A stretch of 17,435 nt of DNA, from assembly GCA_964443525.1 (NCBI GenBank), contig CAYUCY010000031.1, forward strand, positions 1-17,435, written 5' to 3'. This document shows, piece by piece, positions 1 through 6,631 of the stretch (position 1 is the first letter of the stretch; the number at the start of each line of letters is the position of its first letter). The notes under the pieces were generated by a model. The model was given only the letters and a program-made list of their open reading frames with translations, did no database searches and was not told the DNA's origin. Both the position numbers and the translations under genes were made by a program. Source of the stretch: CAYUCY01 sp964443525. Lineage in GTDB: Bacteria; Pseudomonadota; Alphaproteobacteria; Caedimonadales; Caedimonadaceae.

Positions 1-1039
1 TTGCAAGATTCATGACCGCCGTCATAGCGAATACGTGGAAGAGGGGGAGGGCCGCAAGAATTTTCTCTTTTCCTTCTTCTACTTCCGTAAACCACATTCT
101 GGCTTGGCAAGCATTCCCATAAACATTTGCGTGGCTCAACATCGCCCCCTTGGGAGATCCTGTTGTTCCGCCCGTATACTGAAGGACGGCGACGTCTTTA
201 TATGGGTCAATATCAACAGACTTAAATTTGCCGTCGTTATTGATGAGATCCCTGAAATGAACATGATAGGGATCTTGTTTGACTTTTGCGACTTCCTTGC
301 GTTTAACGAGAGGGAAAAGGATGTTTTTCGGAAACGGCAGGGAATCTGCCAGCGGGCAAACAATAATTTGTTTAAGGCGCGTTTCGTGAAGTTGGCTATA
401 AATTTTGGGATAAAGAGCTTCGAGATCAAGTGTCACCATGATATCGGTGTCCGAATCCTCGAGCATGGCTTTGACTTCCCGCTCGGCATAAAGAGGGCTG
501 TAGTTCACGACAACTCCGCCGGCCTTCAAAATAGCATAGTATAGGATGGGATAATAGACGGCATTCGGCATGAAAAGACCGACTTTTGTACCCTTCTTAA
601 CGCCTAGATTTTGAAGGCCCTTGGCAGCCCGATTCGTAAGATCCAGAATTTGGGCATAAGTATATTTCTTTCCGAGAAAATCCACACAAGAGGCCTGAGG
701 AAATTTAGCGGCCGTTTCGTCAAGAAGTTTATAGATAGGAGCCGCCGGAATTTTAACATCCCAAGGAATATCTTTGGGGTACCTCTTTAACCAAGGGAAC
801 GCCATTTTAGAAGATATTTTGGCGGGAGTTTCTGACGGTTTCGAGGGTGATGATTTGTTTGCGGAGCTCGCTTTTTTTACATGTTTTACAGGTGCTTTTA
901 CCGACTTTTGGACAGCTGGCTTTTTTTGAGGTTTTGAAGGAGATGTCTTTTTAGGAGAGAGCTTTTCCATTGTCCCCGATTTTGCCGACGTTCTTTTTGT
1001 CGGCGTCGGTTTTTCCTTGAGTTTCTTTTGATCCGCCAT
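1..1039 (-). CDS. fadD: Long-chain acyl-CoA ligase (FadD-like), N-terminal part, cut by the window edge
   Basis: Activates long-chain fatty acids to acyl-CoA through an acyl-adenylate, for membrane lipid synthesis or beta-oxidation. The gene continues past base 1, so only about 346 N-terminal residues are visible. The AMP-binding domain starts near residue 79 (MAFPWLKRYPKDIPWD), and the phosphate-binding loop YTGGTTGSPKG lies at residues 288-298, followed by AMLSH; LPLFHVFAMT comes further on. These are standard ANL-superfamily FadD motifs. Residues 1-78 form an unusual extension, predicted disordered, with about 21 lysines plus Ser, Pro, Ala and Thr. I chose the ATG at 1039 because it has a good GGGAGAG ribosome site about 8 bases upstream; the ATG at 805 would give the ordinary FadD N-terminus. 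It lies downstream of ihfB on the same strand. The family call is firm; the exact chain-length preference cannot be seen. Confidence 0.93.
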   Translation of the reverse strand, partial: MADQKKLKEKPTPTKRTSAKSGTMEKLSPKKTSPSKPQKKPAVQKSVKAPVKHVKKASSANKSSPSKPSETPAKISSKMAFPWLKRYPKDIPWDVKIPAAPIYKLLDETAAKFPQASCVDFLGKKYTYAQILDLTNRAAKGLQNLGVKKGTKVGLFMPNAVYYPILYYAILKAGGVVVNYSPLYAEREVKAMLEDSDTDIMVTLDLEALYPKIYSQLHETRLKQIIVCPLADSLPFPKNILFPLVKRKEVAKVKQDPYHVHFRDLINNDGKFKSVDIDPYKDVAVLQYTGGTTGSPKGAMLSHANVYGNACQARMWFTEVEEGKEKILAALPLFHVFAMTAVMNLA

Positions 1040-1181
1040 TTACTCTCTCCCTTATCTTGTATCGCTAAATATCAACTAACCGGAGCAATTTTATCTTAAG
1101 TTTAAATTTTCACCAACAGGGTTTATGAGAGGAATTGTTAAAAAACAAATAGAAAAACCTCCAAGGAAAAAGACTTTACCT

Positions 1182-1209
1182 AAAGCTCTACTCATAAAAA
1201 TGGAGCTTT
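1182..1209 (-). terminator. Weak hairpin between ihfB and fadD
   Basis: AAAGCTC at 1182-1188 pairs perfectly with GAGCTTT at 1203-1209, with a loop of 14 bases. It lies just after ihfB in the direction of transcription and could be a weak terminator or attenuator. There is no clean U-tract directly after the stem, only TCTTTTT further on, so the call is tentative. Confidence 0.25.
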
Positions 1210-1232
1210 CGTCTCTTTTGATGAAAGGTGTT

Positions 1233-1514
1233 TTATTTTCCGTTCAAGCGATCGCGGAGTTCTTTCCCAGCTTTGAAGAAGGGAACAACCTTGGATTCTA
1301 CTTGTACCGTTTCGCCCGTCCGCGGATTACGTCCGATTCGAGATCCTCTTTTGCGGGTTGTAAAAACACCGAATCCACGTAGCTCAACACGTCCTCCTTT
1401 GGCGAGCGTTTGCGTGATCTCATCAAGGACAATCGCTATACTTTTTTCAGCTTGAGCGTTTGTAAGATTCGGATACAATTCCGTTAACTTTGCTACGAGT
1501 TCAGAGCGTGTCAC
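1233..1514 (-). CDS. ihfB: Integration host factor subunit beta
   Basis: A 93-residue DNA-bending protein of the HU/IHF family. IHF works as an alpha/beta heterodimer in the nucleoid, at promoters, origins and recombination sites. Assignment to the beta subunit rests on the start MTRSEL, the segment RVELRGFGVF (residues 42-51), the beta-arm GRNPRTGETV (61-70) with the intercalating proline at 64, and the C-terminus FFKAGKELRDRL; HU proteins usually read differently in these segments. The length matches the family. The start codon is GTG at 1514, supported by GGGAGAAG a few bases upstream and by homology beginning at MTRSEL. fadD lies downstream on the same strand. An HU-like role cannot be fully excluded, but IhfB is the better match. 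Confidence 0.93.
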   Translation of the reverse strand: MTRSELVAKLTELYPNLTNAQAEKSIAIVLDEITQTLAKGGRVELRGFGVFTTRKRGSRIGRNPRTGETVQVESKVVPFFKAGKELRDRLNGK

Positions 1515-1559
1515 TTTACTTCTCCCTGTTTATTTTATTTTTTTAGATTCACTTTTAAA

Positions 1560-1575
1560 GGTGCCAAAAAGCACC
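1560..1575 (-). other. Small hairpin ahead of ihfB
   Basis: On the minus strand GGTGC and GCACC flank a six-base TTTTTG loop and are followed by TTTAAAAG. It sits between the end of the 514-residue gene and ihfB. It may be a weak terminator for the former or part of the ihfB leader; the five-pair stem is short. Confidence 0.22.
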
Positions 1576-1711
1576 GCCGCCGTCAAGCAAGACTATTTAA
1601 ATTGAACTCTACTTCTTCCTGGCTCTGAATTTGGGGACATTTCAGAAAGACTCAAGCAAGCCGATTAGTTAAGTGTTCCTTCTTTTTAAATAGAGCGCTT
1701 CCATAAACGCC

Positions 1712-3256
1712 TTAAAAGTGAATCTTATCTCCCACGACTTGGTCTGGGAGGGTTCCTCTGACAAGTGGGAGGGCTTGCTCTTGATTCACTTCGGAAGAGT
1801 GATGTCCTAGAGGTCTGGTAAGGTCAAGGCGTTTTTGACGCCTTGTTTCAAGGATTTCCCTCGGGCGTCCTTCGAATTCTTCAAGTGTGCGAGGTGCCTG
1901 AACATGGTACCCAAGAAAGGCCTCCTCATCATTGATGAGGGCATATTCACGCAAGCGATCAAAGAGGATGCCTTGCACATCATCCCTTAACTCTGCTTCC
2001 AGGAAAGCTTCTTTTGCAAAGCTCTCTTCCAAAAATGATGTGCACTTGCACGGATCTCCTAGCATCCCGCTTTTATGGAGGCCATACTCGGTCTCTCTCC
2101 AGTCGATTTTAAGTAAATACCAGAGAACGAATTCGCGTCTGATTTCTTGGTAGTCTTCTTCATTCCAGTCGACGCTATTAATAAATTCCTGAAATTCGAG
2201 AACGGCATCGATCAAGGCCGTAATATAAGAGTATTCTTGCGCTGGCACTTGACGACGGGATGCAAGCTTGGACAGGATATAGCGCGCATTTCCCATCCTC
2301 AACTGAGGATATTGATGCCAAAGGCGCGGTAAATCTCTAAACTCTTGGACTATGGGCTTGGAGGGGAGATCCATTGCCTGTACAGTCTCTATTGCTTGGT
2401 TTTGCGAGGGGATATTTATGGCGCTTTCTTCTTGTGCTTTAGGGTGCACTAGAGAACTGAGGGGCGATTCTTGGATTCTCTCGGGCTCTTCAACCGAAGA
2501 GCCGGATAGAGTCTCCAAAAAAACTTCGGAGGATCGCAAGTCCTTTGTTTCAAGATCGTGCATTTCAACGGAGAGAATATTCGTGGAACTTTCTTCTTGC
2601 GCTTTGAGTTGTGTTGCGGGAGAGGTGGCTGACTCTTCGATTCTCTCGGGTTCTTCACCCGAAGGATTGGATGGAGTTACGGGAAAAGTTTCGAAAGGTT
2701 GAACATCCCATCCAAAGAGTTTTTTTTCAACTTTGACGGGCGAAAGATCTATATCATCAGAGATGAAAGCGGATGTATTATTAGGAGTTAGCTCTTTCAC
2801 GTCTTTATTATTTTGCGCCATGATAGGTTTAGGCCGCAGAGGATGTGTTAGGCTGAGGTACGTCTTAGTTTTAATCGGCGAGATAAGGTCCACCGTTCCT
2901 TCTTTTAAAAAATCTTGATCGAATCTTTGCTGAGTTCCATCATGCTTCTGCCCGCTAAAAGTTTGAAGCTTTAGTGAACTATAAGAGAACTTTTGGTCAA
3001 GAGACGGGCTTTCAAAAGGATCTCCCTTCTTTTTGTGATTAAAGCTGCTCATTTTAGGGGATATTTGAGAAACAGAAACCTCTGTCTCCAAATATGTAAT
3101 GTCAAATTGAGTCAACCCCGTCTTATTAAGGATTTTCTGGTAATAATAGCTTGGGACAAACGCCAAACTACCTGATAAGAGATAAGCGGTCCAAGGCAAA
3201 GATGGGACAAAAGAGGATGATAAAAAGGAATAAGAGGTAGATAGTAGCGATCTCAT
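1712..3256 (-). CDS. Unrecognised 514-residue protein downstream of a B12 riboswitch
   Basis: I do not recognise a family. The N-terminus has a hydrophobic stretch at about residues 18-39 that could be a membrane anchor or poor signal peptide. Residues about 40-300 are low-complexity, Ser/Glu/Pro/Gln-rich and probably disordered. Within them a unit is repeated with a 55-residue period: EEPERIEES at 201 and EEPERIQES at 256, each followed by KAQEES and a xNI motif. Residues about 305-514 look folded, mostly helical and rich in Trp, Tyr, Leu and charged residues, with a Cys-Lys-Cys pair (GDPCKCTSF). The ATG at 3256 has GGAGAAG six bases upstream. A cobalamin riboswitch lies about 100 bases upstream on the same strand, so the gene is probably B12-controlled. 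The architecture (anchor, acidic linker, C-terminal domain) loosely recalls an energy coupler or a secreted effector, but no TonB or TonB-receptor motif is visible. It is real by length and signals; its function is unknown. Confidence 0.8.
   Translation of the reverse strand: MRSLLSTSYSFLSSSFVPSLPWTAYLLSGSLAFVPSYYYQKILNKTGLTQFDITYLETEVSVSQISPKMSSFNHKKKGDPFESPSLDQKFSYSSLKLQTFSGQKHDGTQQRFDQDFLKEGTVDLISPIKTKTYLSLTHPLRPKPIMAQNNKDVKELTPNNTSAFISDDIDLSPVKVEKKLFGWDVQPFETFPVTPSNPSGEEPERIEESATSPATQLKAQEESSTNILSVEMHDLETKDLRSSEVFLETLSGSSVEEPERIQESPLSSLVHPKAQEESAINIPSQNQAIETVQAMDLPSKPIVQEFRDLPRLWHQYPQLRMGNARYILSKLASRRQVPAQEYSYITALIDAVLEFQEFINSVDWNEEDYQEIRREFVLWYLLKIDWRETEYGLHKSGMLGDPCKCTSFLEESFAKEAFLEAELRDDVQGILFDRLREYALINDEEAFLGYHVQAPRTLEEFEGRPREILETRRQKRLDLTRPLGHHSSEVNQEQALPLVRGTLPDQVVGDKIHF
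2411..2678 (-). repeat. Degenerate 165-bp repeat inside the 514-residue gene
   Basis: Two similar stretches, about 2411-2516 and 2576-2678, are offset by 165 bp (exactly 55 codons). Both contain TTTCTTCTTG, then GATTCTCTCGGG and a TCTTCA block on the plus strand. The period is a whole number of codons, so the repeat encodes the duplicated EEPERI/KAQEES unit. The copies have diverged but keep frame. Confidence 0.75.
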
Positions 3257-3278
3257 GGAATCTTCTCCATTCTTAACA

Positions 3279-3323
3279 AGGTTTCACAAAGTGTCACCTG
3301 AACGGAGTTCCCGCCTCAAACCT
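3279..3323 (-). promoter_or_regulatory. Possible riboswitch expression-platform hairpin
   Basis: In the minus-strand transcript AGGUUU (3323-3318) can pair with AAACCU (3284-3279), between the B12 aptamer and the ribosome site of the 514-residue gene. Such a helix could be part of a switch that controls access to the ribosome site. No U-tract follows, which favours control of translation over termination. This is inference from pairing alone. Confidence 0.3.
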
Positions 3324-3353
3324 CTCCTCGCGGATTGAGTAGATGACTCACAT

Positions 3354-3503
3354 ACGGCAGGTTTCCTGGCTAGGCGCGTCATTACTTTTTTGAGCCTTCC
3401 CGGATCCTTTGCTCCAGTGGCATCGTCAAAAAAGTTCTTCGCCGACAGTTGCGAGGGCAGCTCGGTTTATATGATCGTCAGAGATCTCCCGTATTCCCTT
3501 TTA
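3354..3503 (-). promoter_or_regulatory. Cobalamin (B12) riboswitch aptamer
   Basis: Read on the minus strand, the conserved elements occur in the canonical order: AAAAGGGAAT (about 3502-3493), GCTGCCCTCGCAACTGT (3461-3445), GCCACTGG (3421-3414), GGGAAGGC (3401-3394) and the B12 box AGCCAGGAAACCTGCC (3371-3356). Spacings are as expected for the AdoCbl-binding class. This family senses cobalamin and usually represses downstream genes when it is abundant; typical targets are btuB, cob and cbi genes and B12-independent isozymes. Here the first downstream gene on the same strand is the unrecognised 514-residue protein at 3256. The aptamer identification is strong; the effect on that gene is inferred from position. 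Confidence 0.93.
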
Positions 3504-3513
3504 ACCCTTCCAT

Positions 3514-3565
3514 GAGGAAGAGCACCGCATGTGATGCCATCGTAGAATGAAATCGCTCTTCCCTC
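3514..3565. repeat. Imperfect inverted repeat upstream of the riboswitch
   Basis: GAGGAAGAGC (3514-3523) and GCTCTTCCCTC (3555-3565) are complementary except for one bulged base, with 31 bases between. It overlaps the candidate riboswitch promoter and is also upstream of upp on the other strand. It could be an operator or a leader stem. Confidence 0.4.
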
Positions 3566-3567
3566 AA
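3539..3567 (-). promoter_or_regulatory. Candidate promoter for the riboswitch transcript
   Basis: On the minus strand TTGAGG (3567-3562) is followed after exactly 17 bases by TACGAT (3544-3539), each 4/6 to the sigma-70 consensus. Initiation about 7 bases downstream would place the start some 25-30 bases before the aptamer. No experimental support is visible. Confidence 0.35.
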
Positions 3568-3677
3568 GGAGGTTTCTTTCCAAATGCTAAAGGTTTTGAT
3601 TTTCAGGAATTAAGTCCTTGATTCTGAGGCCTCCAGGTTTTAGAAAGGAGAGTACTCAGCCGGATGTTAATGAGCTT

Positions 3678-4322
3678 ATGCCGCACATGTTTCAAAATCT
3701 TCATATCCTTAATCATCCTCTTATCGAACATAAGCTCTCTATTATGAGGGATAAAAATACTAGTACACCTAAGTTTCGACAACTTTTGAAGGAAATTGCC
3801 CTTCTCATGGGATATGAAGTCACGAGAAATCTCCCTACGCTCCAAAAGGAGATCGAAACTCCTCTGACAAAAGTAACCGTAAACCGTATTGAAGATGAAA
3901 AAATTGCGGTCGTTCCCATTTTAAGAGCAGGTCTGGGCATGTCGGAGGGGCTTCTCGAATTGATACCAACAGCTCGTCAAGGTCATATCGGTCTCTACCG
4001 GGATCCGAAAACTCATAAACCGGTAGAATATATGAAAAAATTGCCTGAGGCTGATGAGATGATTTTCATTCTCGTTGATCCCATGCTGGCGACGGGCTAT
4101 TCGGCCGAATATGCGATTGATCTTCTGAACTGGCATGGCGTTCCCGACGAGCGGATTATCTTTATGGTCCTCGTTGCCGCTCCCGAAGGCGTTACCGTCA
4201 TTCAAAGGAATCATCCGACGGTTCAAATCTATACGGCGGCCCTTGATTCGCATCTCAACGAAAAAGCCTATATCGTTCCGGGGCTCGGCGACGCCGGCGA
4301 TCGCCTTTTCGGGACGGAGTAA
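3678..4322 (+). CDS. upp: Uracil phosphoribosyltransferase
   Basis: Makes UMP from uracil and PRPP in pyrimidine salvage, in the cytosol. Numbered from the ATG at 3678 (214 residues; the E. coli enzyme has 208), it shows HPLIEHKLSIMRD near the N-terminus, VVPILRAGLGM (78-88), the PRPP loop VDPMLATGYSA (133-143) and the uracil-binding C-terminus PGLGDAGDRLFGTE. The loop reads ATGYS where E. coli has ATGGS. The open frame reaches back to a TTG at 3618, but homology starts only around residues 4-12 of the form given. ATG 3678 (with TGAG just upstream) and ATG 3687 are both plausible; AAAGGAGAG at about 3642-3650 is too far from either. It is followed after 6 bases by the aminotransferase, suggesting co-transcription. 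Confidence 0.95.
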   Translation: MPHMFQNLHILNHPLIEHKLSIMRDKNTSTPKFRQLLKEIALLMGYEVTRNLPTLQKEIETPLTKVTVNRIEDEKIAVVPILRAGLGMSEGLLELIPTARQGHIGLYRDPKTHKPVEYMKKLPEADEMIFILVDPMLATGYSAEYAIDLLNWHGVPDERIIFMVLVAAPEGVTVIQRNHPTVQIYTAALDSHLNEKAYIVPGLGDAGDRLFGTE

Positions 4323-4328
4323 GTACCC

Positions 4329-5537
4329 ATGTCAGCATCTCCCAGTCTTCGTCTTCAAGCAGTCAAGCCGTCACCGACTCTCCTCCTGACCCAAAAGGCA
4401 AAAGAGTTAAAGGCACAAGGGAAAGATGTTTTGTCTCTTACCGCGGGAGAGCCTGATTTTCCGACTCCTTCTTGGATATGTGAGGCAGCCGTTGATGCTA
4501 TGCGTCGGGGAGAAACACGCTATACGGCAGTGGGTGGCACGCCTGTACTTAAAGAGGCGATTGCGGAGAAGTTTAAGAGGGACAATGGACTGAGCTATAC
4601 GCCTTCCGAAATTTTGGTCTCTAACGGGGGCAAGCAAGTCATCTTCAATGCGTTTCTTGCAACCCTGAATCCGGGAGATGAGGTCGTTATTCCCGCCCCC
4701 TATTGGGTTTCTTATCCCGATATGGTTTATGTGGCTGAGGCAAAACCCGTCATCGTTTCTTGCCCAATCTCTCAAAAGTATAAGATCACGCCCGACCAGC
4801 TCAAAGCGGTCCTGACGCAGAAGACAAAGTGGGTGATTCTCAATTCGCCCTCAAACCCGACGGGAGCCATGTATACTCGGGAGGAGCTTCTTGAGTTAGG
4901 TCAGGTTTTAAAGGCTTACCCTTATGTTTTTATCCTCAGCGACGATATTTACGAGCATATTATATACGACGGACATTCCTTCCACACGTTGGCGGAAGTG
5001 TGTCCTGATCTGAAGGATCGCATTCTGATTGTAAACGGCGTCTCCAAGAGTTACGCCATGACCGGGTGGCGCATCGGCTTCGGGGCCGGTCCCAAATGGT
5101 TGATTGACGCTATGACGGATCTGCAATCACACAGCACCTCAAATCCGTGCTCAATCGCTCAAGCGGCAGCCCTTTCAGCCCTGACCGGCCCTCAGGATTT
5201 CCTTGCAGAGTGGACCAAATCTTTTGAAGAACGTCGCAATTGCGCGTTGAAAATTTTGTCAGGAATCCCAGGTCTTAAGTGTCCGACCCCCGAGGGCGCT
5301 TTCTACCTTTACCCCGATCTCACAGAAATCGTCGATACTCAAACTCCTTCAGGGAGAATGCTTAGATCGGATGAGGATGTTGTGACCTATCTGCTCGAAG
5401 AGGCGGATGTTGCTCTTGTTCCCGGTTCTGCCTTCGGTCAATCTCCTTGCTTGCGTCTTTCCTTTGCAACGGATCTAGAGACTTTGATGAAGGCGTGTGA
5501 AAGGATTCGCGACGCTCTTTCAGTGCTTCTCAAATGA
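4329..5537 (+). CDS. aspC: Class I PLP-dependent aminotransferase (aspartate aminotransferase type)
   Basis: A cytosolic 402-residue aminotransferase of fold type I, subgroup I-gamma like alphaproteobacterial AatA/AspB enzymes, probably moving amino groups between aspartate and 2-oxoglutarate. Visible landmarks: N-terminal LSLTAGEPDFPTP (35-47), the NPTG motif with N176, the Asp/Tyr pair D205 and Y208 in SDDIYEH, the PLP lysine K240 in SKSYAMTGWRIG, and a C-terminal substrate arginine in CLRLSFA. Length is normal. The ATG at 4329 follows upp by 6 bases, and its TGA shares an ATGA overlap with the next gene, so translation is probably coupled. Substrate preference (aspartate, or prephenate as well in some relatives) cannot be read from the sequence. 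Confidence 0.93.
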   Translation: MSASPSLRLQAVKPSPTLLLTQKAKELKAQGKDVLSLTAGEPDFPTPSWICEAAVDAMRRGETRYTAVGGTPVLKEAIAEKFKRDNGLSYTPSEILVSNGGKQVIFNAFLATLNPGDEVVIPAPYWVSYPDMVYVAEAKPVIVSCPISQKYKITPDQLKAVLTQKTKWVILNSPSNPTGAMYTREELLELGQVLKAYPYVFILSDDIYEHIIYDGHSFHTLAEVCPDLKDRILIVNGVSKSYAMTGWRIGFGAGPKWLIDAMTDLQSHSTSNPCSIAQAAALSALTGPQDFLAEWTKSFEERRNCALKILSGIPGLKCPTPEGAFYLYPDLTEIVDTQTPSGRMLRSDEDVVTYLLEEADVALVPGSAFGQSPCLRLSFATDLETLMKACERIRDALSVLLK

Positions 5538-6631
5538 CACGGCAAGATACTCAGACGCCTCCCTGTCCTCATTTCAGTCTTTGCGGTGGTTGTACCTATC
5601 AACACTTGACCTCGGAGTCTTACGAAAAGACAAAAATCGATCTCCTCAAGGGAGCTTTAAAATCACACGGCCTTGAAAATCTTTCTTTAGGAGTCCCTGT
5701 TTTTTTGCCACCGAGAACCCGACGACGAATTACGCTTAAAGGCTTTAAAATCGGGAAAAGGATTATCCTCGGATATTTGAAGCGTAAATCCCATGATTTG
5801 GTCGATATCCGGACATGCCTTATTGCACGACCTGAATTGGGGGCTCTTTTTGATCCTTTAAGATCTCTCCTGTCATTTCTTCTCAAGGACCGTCAAAAGG
5901 TTGAAATTTCTTTGACCCTGGCAAGAGAAGGGATTGATGTGGGAATTAAAGGGCTTCGAGAATCGGAGTTAACCCTTGAGGATCGCGAAACGCTTGCAGC
6001 CTTCGGCACGCAAAACGATGTGGCTCGCATCAGCATCTTCAGTGAGACAAGCTGGATGCCCGTTCTCGTCAACGCCGTTCCGACCGTTTTATTCGGCTCT
6101 TATCCCATTACTCTTTCGCCGGCGGCTTTTTTACAGGCCTCACCCGAAGCAGATCAAATTCTTTTCTCTAAGGTTCTGGAAGGTCTTCATAATTCTCCTC
6201 ACCAAATTATCGATCTTTTCTGTGGCAGGGGTACTTTTTCCTTACCCCTTTCGGAAAAGACCCCCGTGATAGCTGTCGATGCGGATGCGGATGCCTTAAA
6301 AGCGCTCTCGGAGACTGTCAGGAAATACGCTCGCCCCATAACGGTGTGTTATCGGAATCTCTTCAATGATCCTCTGTCGGAAGAAGAGCTTAAGAAGGCC
6401 GATGTCGTTATATTAAATCCCCCGAGGGACGGCGCCTTTGCCCAAGTCAAAACATTGGCATACTCGACAGTTAAGACCATCGTCATGGTTTCCTGCAATC
6501 CGCTCACCCTGGCGCGGGACCTCAAGATACTTCTTGACAAAGGAGGCTACCGATTGCAGCTCATCACGCCCGTTGATCAATTTGTGTGGTCGACCCACCT
6601 TGAGTCCGTGGCCGTTCTCCAAAAATCTTAA
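5534..6631 (+). CDS. SAM-dependent RNA m5U methyltransferase, RlmD/TrmA family, without TRAM domain
   Basis: Methylates C5 of a uridine in 23S rRNA or tRNA. The protein (365 residues) begins directly with the iron-sulfur cysteines C11, C17 and C20 (CPHFSLCGGC) and the fourth, C95 (IRTCLIARPE). It has the SAM-binding motif IIDLFCGRGTFSLPL (225-239), NPPRDGA (295-301), the catalytic cysteine C321 in VSCNPLTLARDL, and a C-terminal THLESVAVL with the probable proton-abstracting glutamate E357. E. coli RlmD is longer because it carries an N-terminal TRAM domain, which is absent here as in many alphaproteobacterial forms. Whether the target is U747, U1939 or tRNA U54 cannot be decided from sequence alone. 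Its start overlaps the aminotransferase stop by four bases, and its stop overlaps the convergent EAL gene by four bases. Confidence 0.93.
   Translation: MTRQDTQTPPCPHFSLCGGCTYQHLTSESYEKTKIDLLKGALKSHGLENLSLGVPVFLPPRTRRRITLKGFKIGKRIILGYLKRKSHDLVDIRTCLIARPELGALFDPLRSLLSFLLKDRQKVEISLTLAREGIDVGIKGLRESELTLEDRETLAAFGTQNDVARISIFSETSWMPVLVNAVPTVLFGSYPITLSPAAFLQASPEADQILFSKVLEGLHNSPHQIIDLFCGRGTFSLPLSEKTPVIAVDADADALKALSETVRKYARPITVCYRNLFNDPLSEEELKKADVVILNPPRDGAFAQVKTLAYSTVKTIVMVSCNPLTLARDLKILLDKGGYRLQLITPVDQFVWSTHLESVAVLQKS

Noticed and set aside
35..544. 169-codon plus-strand ORF at the start of the window
   Set aside because: It is the antisense shadow of the acyl-CoA ligase, whose motifs are clear on the minus strand.
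2352..2702. Plus-strand ORF with a repeated LSSCAL motif
   Set aside because: It is antisense to the repeat in the 514-residue gene; the repeat is explained by the sense frame and there is no ribosome site.
3618..3677. TTG start giving upp 20 extra residues
   Set aside because: The extra residues have no counterpart in Upp and the riboswitch-side leader composition continues through them; ATG starts near the conserved region fit better.
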